Shown here: positions 37,621 through 47,240 of the stretch, piece by piece
How positions within the stretch are numbered: the stretch's first letter is position 1
How the letters are laid out: each line of letters opens with the position of its first letter
Assembly: GCA_024663395.1 (NCBI GenBank)
Contig: JANFAH010000002.1
Location: 4,712,001-4,776,000, forward strand
Source of the DNA: Pisolithus tinctorius
Taxonomy: Eukaryota; Basidiomycota; Agaricomycetes; Boletales; Pisolithaceae
Length of the DNA stretch: 64,000 nucleotides
Direction of reading: 5' to 3'
Made by a program: the position numbers and the translations under genes
Notes under the pieces: generated by a model
Database searches by the model: none
What the model saw: the letters and a program-made list of their open reading frames with translations, nothing else
What the model was told of the DNA's origin: nothing

Positions 37621-39368
37621 TCATTCTCCTTTTGCCCACCCCTTTCCCTTCCGGTTCATTTCCCGATCCTTCGCCTGCCCATTAGTGGAGGTTTTGGTTG
37701 CCTCGGGGTCGGTCTGGTGCTGCCCGTCAGCCTTTTTCTCTAACATTATGCTGGACATCTTGTCTTGGAGAGCGTGTAGGCGATCATTCATCTCGGTTTG
37801 GACAGCCTGTAATTCCTCATGATTTTTCATGCGGGCTAGCACATTCACAAGGCGTTCCTCTGCTAGTATGCGGGCCTGACGTTCTTCTTGCTCCTTCTGC
37901 CGAGCAGTCTCGGTCTGAGACTTCATCACTTGAAGGAGAGCCTGGCTGACTTGACTTTGCATGTCCTGCAATCGCTCAACATGTTGGCGGTTGGTTGCTT
38001 CCATTTCTGCGATTCTTGACTCGAGCCGTGCTTTCTCAGAGACGAACCTCTCCGTCATACGCTCAACATCTTGCTTGATACGCGCGAGCTCTTCCCGCTT
38101 CTTTTCGAGCTCTTCCTGCACTTCTTGTCGTGTCTCGTCCTTAGCCTTCATCTCTGCTTCCATTTCTGCCCGTAGACTTCGGAGTTTTTCGTCGTGACTC
38201 TGAGCCTGTTCTCTCAACGCACTCCCTGGTCTCTCGCCGGCAGCAGTATAAGCAAACTTCTCGTGCTCATCTGTGATGGAGGTTGAATCATTGTCGAGTA
38301 GATGGGAGATAATATTGAGGGCCGATGCCCGCGTTCCATCGTGGCGAAATATTCGGGCACTCCTGTCATGTGGGGCCTTGAAGTATTCCCTCCCCTTCCC
38401 GAATTCGAAGGTGGGAGAAGTATTAGGTTGTTGAGTGGTAGCTGCACCAAAAGTTCCGGCCGGCTGGGTGGTGGGTGCCCCGAAGCCGAAAGGTAGTTTG
38501 CTAGATGCACCCGTTCGGCCTTGCTGATAGTCTTGAACGCGTAACTCCTACAATGTGACATTAGACAATCCAGAACGGACATAATGAAACCAGGGTAAGA
38601 TGCACCTCTATTGATGTACTCCGGTAAGTTTGCATTGCAGAAATAGTTTGGTACTGGAGAGGAACACTGCTTGCAGGATCTTTCTCGCTGTAGGCACTGA
38701 ACGGCGGTGAAGCAGTGCCAGTGGTGATTGGTGCTGCTGTACCATGGTAACACCGAGGGTGAGTTTGACATATGTGTAATACTAGATTACTGGTGGTTAG
38801 ACTTACCTAAATTTCTTCCCCAGAGAGACGTTGCAGGGTTGTTTCCACCATCAGGCTCCCCACCGCTGCCGAATGTGCCACCAGTGTTGGTAGTCGATCC
38901 GAAAAGACTGGTTCCTGTGAAACCGAAGGCACTTGTACCTTCATCGAATGTAGTAGTACATCCACCAGACGCGCCAAAGCCCGTTGCAGGCTTGGGGACA
39001 CCAAAAGTAAAGGTCGTCGTCTCTGGTTTCGTGTTTTGAGCAAATAGACCTGTAAAGAGATGGTCAGCACGGGAAGAGAGAAACAAAGATCATGAAACCC
39101 ACCAAAAGTAGACGTACTGGTGCTAGGAGCCCCTAGGTTTCCGAACATTGGATTTGCTGACTGCGGTTGCTGGGGCTGGCCAAAGGTGCTAGTTGAGCCG
39201 AAAGCTGCTTCAGATGGATTCACAGGTCAAATGGGAACCATACTCGTGTAAGATACTAAGTGATGACTTGTGCTTACCTCCGAACCCGAAGGCATTTGAT
39301 TTTGGCTGGCTACCTTGCTGCCGTGGTTGTTGCTTGTTCTTCCTTGCGTTCCCGTTCTTACTAGACAT
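37621..39368 (-). CDS. Chimeric protein: Nup98-type FG/GLEBS N-terminus fused to GTPase-family coiled-coil tail
   Basis: Exons (minus) 39278-39368, 39103-39207, 38807-39049, 38606-38736 and 37621-38547 give 498 residues; every junction is GT-AG and in phase. Residues 1-147 hold scattered FG motifs (AFGFG, STFGQ, MFGNL, SLFGS). Residues about 148-200 hold the Gle2-binding type segment (YQTISAMQTYRSTSIEELRV, then QDYQQGR). More FG motifs follow to about residue 240. Then the sequence switches to the GTPase paralogue tail: REYFKAPHDR and FRHDGTRASALNI match KYFKPVLDR and RHDGTRASALNI of the protein at 47692-49200. A coiled-coil continues to the end. P-loop, switch regions and G4 are absent, as is the Nup98 autoproteolytic domain. 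The frame stops early; the paralogue's membrane segment survives only in another frame (37397-37639). A LINE lies 67 bp upstream. Whether it is expressed is unknown. Confidence 0.85.
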
Positions 39369-39421
39369 TTCCAACGCAAGATCCTCGTCGTTGCAGGGAC
39401 GAAACAACCGATGGTGACCAA

Positions 39422-39435
39422 CTTGCGCTTACACG
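39422..39435. repeat. LINE target-site duplication, left copy
   Basis: CTTGCGCTTACACG, identical to the 14 bp at 47227-47240 directly after the poly(A). The match is 15 bp if the ambiguous A is counted. It marks the insertion point. Confidence 0.92.
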
Positions 39436-39470
39436 AGGGGGGCTTCTTGAACTCGTACCACCATGTGCGA

Positions 39471-39502
39471 GTTGAGTGGCACCAATCATTGGTGCCCTCA
39501 AC
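39471..39502. other. Strong hairpin in LINE 5' untranslated region
   Basis: GTTGAGTGGCACCAAT pairs with ATTGGTGCCCTCAAC, one base shorter, leaving a single-base loop. It lies 36 bp from the element's 5' end. It could be part of a structured 5' leader or of a self-cleaving or protein-binding element; nothing proves this. Confidence 0.6.
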
Positions 39503-39970
39503 GTCTTCAATCATCCCCGATCAGAGACGTACTCCCACCTGAGTGCAGAATCCCCCTGCGCCAGGAAGCCCCCCACGACGACTACTACTACTACGGCTAC
39601 ATCTACGGATCCCATTGAGTCGCGATCATGTTGCCACTCATAGTAAAAAAGCCCAATTGCCTGGTCCGTCTCATAGTCGAATTACCAATACGTACCATCT
39701 TACCAATACACCAGAAACGTATCCCCCCAGACGCATCGCGCAGCGCTCGATCGTAACGCTGATTCCTCTACGAAATCTCACCCATCCTCCGCGGCGAACA
39801 GTATGCGCCACTCCCCATGACATGTCATATCTGACCTAAGCGAACACCAAGACTCTACACAAAGGCCCCCTTGTCTTGTACATCGACAAAGGACACAACA
39901 TGAGGCGCCACCGCTTTCAACACAAAGGAATGGACTGCTTATAAGTACGTTGATTGCCTCCACACCATCC

Positions 39971-41260
39971 ATGAGCGAAAACTACATCTCCACCGGAAGC
40001 AGGGAAAATAAACGCCCCCGTGCTCCCTCTCAACCCGAAACGCCTCGTCCGCAGAAACGCTCCCAACTCCCTCCACCCGACCACGACCCCCGCACTACGC
40101 GCTGCACCATGACCTCTCCCTCAACGATCGAGGCGCCACCCCAGCCCTCTATACCCCCGCCTCCAACACCAAATATGACCCCCCCTGCGGCTCCAACGGA
40201 GGCAACCCCACAGGTACCCCCAACGCAACTTGGTGCGTCACCCTGCGCCTGTAAGCATACACGCTACTCACTACCCACAGCTTCACCCCTCTTAGAGATT
40301 ACCCCACACCCCCCGAATGGATTTCCCGTACCCCAGATTTGCGACCCTGTCACTGAGGGCCTTGATGAAACGCTCCTGACCGCCTGGATGAACAAACCTG
40401 GCCCCAAAGCCTGGGTAAGACCCTGGAGGGCTAAATTCGAACACGACGCGGAGGCCACCTGGTCAAAACTAAGAACACTGATCCAACGTGTCGTAGGAAA
40501 GGACGCATCCACAAACCTCGTCATTAGTACTCCACAGCAGGACAGCACCTTTACCACTGAGCGCAACCCACCGCCTTGGCACTTCCTAATCTCAGGGTTA
40601 TCCCAGGAAGCCACGACCTTCTTGGTAAACCTCCAAGTTATCTCCACCCCCGATATCACGGTCTTTACGCTTCCCTTTGTCCAACCCACTCCCACCTTCC
40701 TTTGCACCCTCGAGAACTTCACTCTCCCTGACTCCCCAGAAAGCAACGCTATAGTTGCTGATGTCGTCAGACACGCCATGCAATCTGACGATATCATCCC
40801 AGAATTCATCAGAGGCTTGGACTCCAACCCGGACGTGCTACCAACCTTAATCAACTCGATCCACGTCACCAGCATCCGTATCGCCAACAATGTCGCTCGT
40901 AAGCAAATGCTTTGGAACGTTTACTGCTCCTACACCCCGACCTTTCTAACCCTCGAAAAACACTTCCTCTGGCGCTGCCTCATCCGGAACCTGCGCTTCC
41001 GCTCAGAGGATCACGGTATGGGAGCAGTCCGTTTCGGTGAGAAACAATTCAGATGCATGGGATGCAAGTCACTTGACCACCCAACCGGTCTCTGCCCCTT
41101 CCCCGCGATCCCAGGATGGCTCGGACCCAAACCCCAACTCGTAGCCTCCCTCCCCGCCAAGCTGACCTCCACCCCCAAACCAACTAGGGGCCGTAACTCA
41201 ACCAGAGGTGGAAGAGGTGCTCCTCGTGGTAGACTGGCCAGAGGAGGCCCGCGTTACTAA
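39971..41260 (+). CDS. LINE ORF1, nucleic-acid-binding protein with CCHC knuckle
   Basis: 429 residues from the first ATG (MSENYIST); the open frame extends seven codons upstream without ATG. The N-terminal 110 residues are Pro/Thr/Arg-rich and disordered. The middle is a conserved-looking globular region, and near residue 365 there is one zinc knuckle CMGCKSLDHPTGLC (C-x2-C-x4-H-x4-C). The tail is Arg/Gly-rich (RGRNSTRGGRGAPRG), typical of RNA-binding. Expected to coat LINE RNA in a ribonucleoprotein particle. Confidence 0.9.
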   Translation: MSENYISTGSRENKRPRAPSQPETPRPQKRSQLPPPDHDPRTTRCTMTSPSTIEAPPQPSIPPPPTPNMTPPAAPTEATPQVPPTQLGASPCACKHTRYSLPTASPLLEITPHPPNGFPVPQICDPVTEGLDETLLTAWMNKPGPKAWVRPWRAKFEHDAEATWSKLRTLIQRVVGKDASTNLVISTPQQDSTFTTERNPPPWHFLISGLSQEATTFLVNLQVISTPDITVFTLPFVQPTPTFLCTLENFTLPDSPESNAIVADVVRHAMQSDDIIPEFIRGLDSNPDVLPTLINSIHVTSIRIANNVARKQMLWNVYCSYTPTFLTLEKHFLWRCLIRNLRFRSEDHGMGAVRFGEKQFRCMGCKSLDHPTGLCPFPAIPGWLGPKPQLVASLPAKLTSTPKPTRGRNSTRGGRGAPRGRLARGGPRY

Positions 41261-41743
41261 TCTCGCGCTAGAAACAACTACTACCCCAATCCGATAGCTA
41301 TATGCCACCCATGTTTCTACAAATAGTACCCATGTAACCTACAGACCACGAACTAACCTGACAACTCTACAAATGTCTATACAAACCCTTTCTCACCATA
41401 TCCTAACGCTCTAAGGTGCCCCAAGCGAATCGTCCTATCGCCCCTGAACACCGCGACCGCCATTGCGAGTGCGGCTACTCACCGCTGAGGGATGAGTAGC
41501 CCCCAGGTACACACCCTGGTAAGCACGGTACCCCCAGCATCGACGAGGGCCCAAATTTACTGGCTCTGACCTTGATCGGAGTGCAGGAAAGCCCTGGATG
41601 CAAATGGTTCCTGGACTGACCTCAGTGTTATAGCGCGACCTCTCCCCTCAAGTTGTCGAATCCAGCTGAAGCACAAGCCCGGACGCCGCTGGACGGTAAC
41701 TCCAGCCCTTCTTGGAGGGCTAGTCACTCTTCAGGTAAGGTAA

Positions 41744-44700
41744 TCACTGACCACACACATTAACACACACAGAGAACATACACCCGGTACTTCTTCCAAC
41801 AACGGTTACCTCTCTCCTCCCAGCCCCGGAGAGAGTGTTGAGATTTCAGCTGCCGATCCCACCCTCGATGATGGGGCTGGGAGTCGGGGCAGATCCTCGG
41901 TGAGTGGCCACGCCTACACCACTCCTCCACCCTCCCGTAGTGAAATACCTCGCTACACGACTCCTACAGTCGCGCCCACACTGGCACCCCCTGTCCTAGG
42001 GCAAAACCAAACCCCAGCGAACGGAGGTCAACACCCGACCATCACTCATCCTACCCCCAGGCCACCTGGCCGACGGAGACACTCTCCACCTTGCACACAG
42101 AGTGCACGCCTTCGCATTACAGTGCCTATTCCCCCACTGACACAACGGAGAACAAATAAACGTGTATGCTCTAACATCAAAATAGCATCCTTAAACATGA
42201 AAGGTCGTTTCCACGAAGGTAACGATAAATGGCTCCACATCAACCAGCAAATGAGGGATGACCGCCTGGCGATTCTGGCCCTACAGGAAACCCATTTAGA
42301 CGCAACCCAAGCTGCCTCCCTCAATGATACCTTCACAGACACGCTACATGTCATAACCAGCATTGACCCGGCCCACCCTGCTGCAAAAGGTGTCGCGATC
42401 GCCTTTAACAAATGCCTAGTGAAAACACGCGAGGTGAAAACCCATGACATAGTTCCTGGAAGAGCGCTGCTAATAACAATGCCCTGGTATCAACAGGAGA
42501 AACTAAATATCCTAAATGTATACGCCCCAAATGACCCATCAGAAAACCAACGTTTCTGGGAGACAATCCACGACAATATAATCAACCTACCCCAGCCGGA
42601 CGTGTTGCTAGGGGACTTCAACATTGTAGAAGACTCAATCGACCGAATACCTGCCCACCCAGACCACACCAACGCAGTGAACGCCCTCAGAGCCCTAAAG
42701 TCTCACCTCAACTTACAGGACGGATGGCGCCAAACAAATCCATCCGATTTAACATTCACATACGCCCAATCCGCCAGACAAGGTGGGCGAGTTTCTCGCA
42801 TCGACCGCATTTACACGCTAGAGAGTATGATCCCCTTCTGTAAGGAATGGTCGATAGACCCCCCTGCCATCCACACCGACCACGAAATGGTATCGGTCCG
42901 CGTATCAAAACGTAGCCTACCCTTTATAGGTAAGGGCCGATGGACCCTAAACCCGAACCTCCTGAAAGATAAAAACGTTCGTACAGAAATCGAAAAAGAG
43001 GCGGTCAACCTCTCCCACAAACTCCGCACGTGCCACCCATCCACCCGCTCTGCATCAGAGAACCCTCAAGTGATTTTCAAGTCCTTTAAAAACAATGTCA
43101 TACGAATACTACGTAACCGCGCTCGCACCCTACTACCAACCATATCGAAAAAGATAACCGACCTACAAGATAAACTCCACACTACCCTAAACAACACGTC
43201 CCTATGCGATGCAACCAAACTCCAGGAATGTAGTGAACTCCGGGAGGACATAGCTCGGTTAAGACTAGTACGACATGCCAATATACGAGACCACACATCA
43301 CTCAGAGTACGTATAGAATGCGAATCCCCGACGAGTAAACTCTGGGCTAAGTCTGGAAAAGACATCAAACCCAAAGATGTGATCATCGAACTTCGTGACC
43401 TGTCGTCGTCGTCAGACAACCCCAAATACTGTACAAGATCTGACGAGATGGCCTCAATAGCCAAATCCTTCTACAACGACCTTCAACAGGCCGACCTCCG
43501 CCCCCAAGACGAACGTGCACGAGCGATGGAGGAAGTTCTAGAGTACATCGAAGTCAGCCTCCCACCAGATGAAGTCGAAGCCCTTGACAAAAGCATATCC
43601 CAGACCGAAATAGACACCACTTTACGACAACTACCGTGCGGTAAAGCAGCTGGCCTCGATGGCCTACCATACGAATTCTGGAAATGGCTAGCAACCCTAC
43701 CCCCATCGGATAACAATGATGCCCCCCGGAACGCGGCCGCCGAATCGTTCTGCCTCTCCGAATGCCTAGCCCAAGTCTTCAATGATATACAACACCATGG
43801 GGTTGATCCGACAACCGGTTTCTCCGAAGGCTGGATATGCCCCCTCTACAAGAAGAAAGACAGGCGGGAAATCACCAACTATAGGCCTATAACGCTACTC
43901 AACTCGGACTACAAACTCTTCACAAAAATACTGGCAATACGACTGGCACGTGCGGCCCCGCTAATCATTCACGAGAACCAGGCAGGATTCCTGCCAGGTC
44001 GAAGTATCACTGACCAAATCCGTCTCACACAGATGATACTGCACTATGCCGAAGCAACCGAGGAAAATGGCGCTATAATCGCTCTAGACCAAGAGAAAGC
44101 CTACGACAAAGTCATGCATGACTACCTATGGAGAGTTCTAGACAAATTCGGCCTCCCCCTTTCCTTCCGGAACACAGTTAAATCTCTGTACGAATCAGCT
44201 GAAACAATCGTTATAGTCAACGGTGAAGCCAGTTCGAGTTTCCGAGTTACCAGAGGAGTACGTCAAGGTGACCCCCTCTCCTGTCTGCTTTTCGACATCG
44301 CTATCGAGCCTCTCGCAGAAATGCTCAGACGTTCTCCCTTATCAGGCTTCAAATCCCCTAACACCCTACATCGATCAATAGTCTCTATGTTCGCCGACGA
44401 TACCACCGTGTACCTATCCGCTACGGACGATGTAAATGTACTCAACAACATTCTATCCAAATGGTGCTGCGCCTCTGGAGCCAAGTTTAACATTGATAAA
44501 ACCGAAATCATACCAATCGGCACTCTAAGTTACCGCCTCTCGCTAGCTGAATCCGCGAAACTAAACCCTACATCCACGGCCTTCCCCCCGACTGTCAGAA
44601 TAGCACGCGACGGTCAGGCAGTCCGCATACTCGGAGCCTGGCTTGGTAATAAAGTAAATGAGCCATCAGTATGGTCACCAATTCTCGAAAAGCTAGAATC

Positions 44701-47002
44701 GCGCCTGCGGAAATGGAACACCCGCAATCCCTCGATCGAGGGAAGAAGAACGATAATCCAATGGACTTTCGGATCCATGACCCAGTACCTCACATGCGTC
44801 CAAGGAATGCCAAGAAGCACAGAAGACTTCCTTACCAAACGACTGAAACGCTTCGCCTGGGACTCTAACGGCAAGTCTAACATCAATTTTGACGTCCTAT
44901 GCACTCCCGTCACCATAGGTGGGAAAGGAATCCTAAACCTCAGACTCCGAAACGAAGCTATAGAAATGGTTTGGCTAAAAAAGCTCCTATCATCTAACCC
45001 CCCAGCGTGGGTAGCCTTTGCCCACGAACTCCTACGAGTAGCCGCGGCACCGTCCCCTACCTCAAAACCCAACGCCAGAACAAACTATTTCCTCCAATCC
45101 TGGCCGATAACCACATCTAAACTACCCCCTCCACTTAACCGCTGTATAATACTAGCGAAGAAATATAACTTGAAACTGGATGCACTGTACTTTCACCCGG
45201 ACGTGCTCGGAGCAATGCCAGTATGGTTCCATACGGGCGCTCTTCCCAGATTAAAGAAACTGAATAACTACTTCTACGCCCAATGCATTCGAGACCACCA
45301 TAAGGTAACTAAAGTGAGAGAAGCATGGGCACTAGCCCAGACGCCTTTCAGTGCCACCCACAGTCGCACAGGGTCCTGCACTTGCGAAAACTGCGTCTCC
45401 CTCCGTAACACGGCCGGATGCCTAAAACCTTTCAAATGCGTAGAGACCGCCTCAGACATCACCAAGTGTATACCATACAAATGGTTACCGCTACCTATCC
45501 CCCCAAGAACGAACCCAGACCTATCGGGAGAGGAACTTGCACGGAACCGGGCACTCCTCGAAGAAAAAGGTGTCCTCACCTTCGACCCCGCCCTCATCGA
45601 GACTGGCCCTATTGAAAACGCCTTCCGTATACTATGCCCTCCACAGCTACGAATGGAGTCTCCCGCAGCCCAACAGATTTCCCCAGACGCCATAACCCAC
45701 CCCATGATTGAAGTGTCATACGGTTCACACACCATGATCAACGAAGACGGAGAGCGAATCTCCAGCGGAAGCGCCTTCTTCGCGCACAACGACCCACGCA
45801 ACACGACCATCTGCATAGCTGACGACCACACAAGCTGCGACACCGGCTCCCTGAGCATCATCCTAGAAACAATCAGGAAGATCGACCACTTCGTCCCCCT
45901 GACAGCCCACATTAGCTCTATCTCAATTGTCAAAAACCTAACTGTTAACCTACCCAAAAACGAAGATCAAGATTGGTACCACTGTATTGACGCCCACCTA
46001 TACCGCGCATTAGCAGCACTGCTGCGACTACGTAGCGCTCGCACTTACCTCCAGGCTTGGGACGCAAGTACCCCAAGCGCAGGACAATCCACCGCATCTA
46101 GTATGGCTAAATTAGCGTTATCTCCCCCCTCCACGTCAGTCGTCGACAAATCCCTCGACCCACGATTCTCCATCCGAGGGCTACGACTATCAGCAGGATC
46201 CCAACGAAGTTTCCACCGTGCCCTGATCACTCACCACATCACGAACCGCATGGAAACTAATAGGCGAACGAATATCAACCTTGCTATAGCCCAACACGCC
46301 GTGCGAAGCATGTGGGGTAGCACACCACAGGCAGCAGACCTATGGAAAAGCATAAGAGATAAGGACATACCCGTCAAAGTCCGCAACTTCCTTTGGAAGT
46401 GCCTCCACGGATGCTACAAAATCGGTGAACACTGGCTTAAAATTCCGTCCTACGAAACCAGGGGGTTGTGCCTCCTATGCGGCGAAATAGAATCCATGTC
46501 TCACATCCTAATAGAATGCCCGCGCTCACCTTTCATCGCCACAATATGGCCCTTGGCAGAACGCCTATGGTCAATGCGTGGTTCAAACTGGCCCACCTTG
46601 AGTTTTGGTATCATCCTTGGCGCCAGCCGCGCAGATTTCCGTCGTAATGGGAAAAAACTGAAAGGCGACAACAGGTTATTCAAGACCCTGACCCTGGAAT
46701 CCGCGCACCTAATATGGAAATTGCGCTGCGACTGGGTCATAAATAAAGGCACGCTCGAGAGCATCCCTTCCAATGACGAAATACACAACAGATGGGTACA
46801 TGCTGTTAATCTTAGACTAAAATTCGACCGTCTGCAGACGGATGTCCAACGCTACGGGAGTAAAGCCTTAAAACAAGACTTAGTTCTCCAAACTTGGCGA
46901 GGCACATTGCTAAATGAGGAAAATCTTCCAGATAACTGGATCTGGAAGTCAGGGGTTTTAGTGGGTATTACACCTCGGCGCCCTCCGGGGCGTGGTAGAT
47001 GA
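41744..47002 (+). CDS. LINE ORF2: AP endonuclease, reverse transcriptase, RNase H-like region, zinc knuckle
   Basis: The frame is open from 41744 to the stop at 47000-47002. The APE-type endonuclease starts around 42175 (ASLNMKGR) with QETHLD, VYAPND, GDFNIVED, SRIDRIY and TDHEMV in order. The reverse transcriptase has NYRPITLLN, GFLPGRS, ALDQEKAYDKV, GVRQGDPLS and the catalytic FADD near 44392-44403. A region at 45703-46110 follows the RNase H fold pattern but lacks its acidic residues. Near the end CLLCGEIESMSHILIECP is the zinc-binding motif of LINE ORF2 proteins. No in-frame ATG precedes the endonuclease motif (first is the M of ASLNM), so initiation must be non-AUG, coupled to ORF1, or spliced. 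GTG at 41900 is one candidate. Confidence 0.93.
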   Translation, partial: SLTTHINTHREHTPGTSSNNGYLSPPSPGESVEISAADPTLDDGAGSRGRSSVSGHAYTTPPPSRSEIPRYTTPTVAPTLAPPVLGQNQTPANGGQHPTITHPTPRPPGRRRHSPPCTQSARLRITVPIPPLTQRRTNKRVCSNIKIASLNMKGRFHEGNDKWLHINQQMRDDRLAILALQETHLDATQAASLNDTFTDTLHVITSIDPAHPAAKGVAIAFNKCLVKTREVKTHDIVPGRALLITMPWYQQEKLNILNVYAPNDPSENQRFWETIHDNIINLPQPDVLLGDFNIVEDSIDRIPAHPDHTNAVNALRALKSHLNLQDGWRQTNPSDLTFTYAQSARQGGRVSRIDRIYTLESMIPFCKEWSIDPPAIHTDHEMVSVRVSKRSLPFIGKGRWTLNPNLLKDKNVRTEIEKEAVNLSHKLRTCHPSTRSASENPQVIFKSFKNNVIRILRNRARTLLPTISKKITDLQDKLHTTLNNTSLCDATKLQECSELREDIARLRLVRHANIRDHTSLRVRIECESPTSKLWAKSGKDIKPKDVIIELRDLSSSSDNPKYCTRSDEMASIAKSFYNDLQQADLRPQDERARAMEEVLEYIEVSLPPDEVEALDKSISQTEIDTTLRQLPCGKAAGLDGLPYEFWKWLATLPPSDNNDAPRNAAAESFCLSECLAQVFNDIQHHGVDPTTGFSEGWICPLYKKKDRREITNYRPITLLNSDYKLFTKILAIRLARAAPLIIHENQAGFLPGRSITDQIRLTQMILHYAEATEENGAIIALDQEKAYDKVMHDYLWRVLDKFGLPLSFRNTVKSLYESAETIVIVNGEASSSFRVTRGVRQGDPLSCLLFDIAIEPLAEMLRRSPLSGFKSPNTLHRSIVSMFADDTTVYLSATDDVNVLNNILSKWCCASGAKFNIDKTEIIPIGTLSYRLSLAESAKLNPTSTAFPPTVRIARDGQAVRILGAWLGNKVNEPSVWSPILEKLESRLRKWNTRNPSIEGRRTIIQWTFGSMTQYLTCVQGMPRSTEDFLTKRLKRFAWDSNGKSNINFDVLCTPVTIGGKGILNLRLRNEAIEMVWLKKLLSSNPPAWVAFAHELLRVAAAPSPTSKPNARTNYFLQSWPITTSKLPPPLNRCIILAKKYNLKLDALYFHPDVLGAMPVWFHTGALPRLKKLNNYFYAQCIRDHHKVTKVREAWALAQTPFSATHSRTGSCTCENCVSLRNTAGCLKPFKCVETASDITKCIPYKWLPLPIPPRTNPDLSGEELARNRALLEEKGVLTFDPALIETGPIENAFRILCPPQLRMESPAAQQISPDAITHPMIEVSYGSHTMINEDGERISSGSAFFAHNDPRNTTICIADDHTSCDTGSLSIILETIRKIDHFVPLTAHISSISIVKNLTVNLPKNEDQDWYHCIDAHLYRALAALLRLRSARTYLQAWDASTPSAGQSTASSMAKLALSPPSTSVVDKSLDPRFSIRGLRLSAGSQRSFHRALITHHITNRMETNRRTNINLAIAQHAVRSMWGSTPQAADLWKSIRDKDIPVKVRNFLWKCLHGCYKIGEHWLKIPSYETRGLCLLCGEIESMSHILIECPRSPFIATIWPLAERLWSMRGSNWPTLSFGIILGASRADFRRNGKKLKGDNRLFKTLTLESAHLIWKLRCDWVINKGTLESIPSNDEIHNRWVHAVNLRLKFDRLQTDVQRYGSKALKQDLVLQTWRGTLLNEENLPDNWIWKSGVLVGITPRRPPGRGR

Positions 47003-47193
47003 CTACCAACGAGGTGGGGAGTCCCACACTACCTTAACCGGTGTGCATAAAGCATTTCCCCTGGGTGTTTTTCAGCGGGTTACCTATGACAAATATGCTT
47101 AAGTCCTATCTATGCTACCTGGGCGAAATTCCCAAACCCCACGTGCTACAAAGGGGCTGACATGGTCAGCTGCCTTTCTAGCGACACGTCCAC

Positions 47194-47194
<1 letters not shown>

Positions 47195-47226
<32 letters not shown>
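47195..47226 (+). other. LINE poly(A) tail
   Basis: A run of 32 A residues immediately before the right target-site duplication, as expected for target-primed reverse transcription. Confidence 0.95.
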
Positions 47227-47228
<2 letters not shown>

Positions 47229-47240
47229 TGCGCTTACACG
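47227..47240. repeat. LINE target-site duplication, right copy
   Basis: CTTGCGCTTACACG, identical to 39422-39435. Confidence 0.92.

Larger units (their letters stand above)
39436..47226 (+). mobile_element. Full-length non-LTR retrotransposon (LINE, Tad-like), about 7.8 kb
   Basis: Bounded by a 14-bp target-site duplication, with a 32-nt poly(A) tail at the 3' end. It has a 0.5 kb 5' untranslated region, ORF1 (39971-41260) with a CCHC zinc knuckle, a 0.5-0.6 kb inter-ORF region, ORF2 (41744-47002) with endonuclease, reverse transcriptase, RNase H-like and zinc-knuckle parts, and a 0.2 kb 3' untranslated region. Both ORFs are free of stops, so insertion is probably recent. Domain order fits the Tad1 group of fungal LINEs. 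It sits inside the GTPase array on the opposite strand to those genes, in the 5' leader or promoter of the Nup98-GTPase chimera. Confidence 0.95.

Noticed and set aside
37621..38217. Treating the second GTPase copy as a simple truncated pseudogene
   Set aside because: The frame continues 110 codons upstream without a stop and joins four further in-phase exons of nucleoporin type, so a chimera is the better model.
38214..38771. 185-codon minus-strand ORF over the nucleoporin region
   Set aside because: It is an alternative frame reading through an intron; the spliced frame gives FG and GLEBS motifs.
40264..40890. 208-codon minus-strand ORF inside the LINE
   Set aside because: Antisense of LINE ORF1, no own motifs.
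47195..47226. Poly(A) run as an assembly artefact or microsatellite
   Set aside because: It is followed directly by the target-site duplication, so it is the LINE tail.
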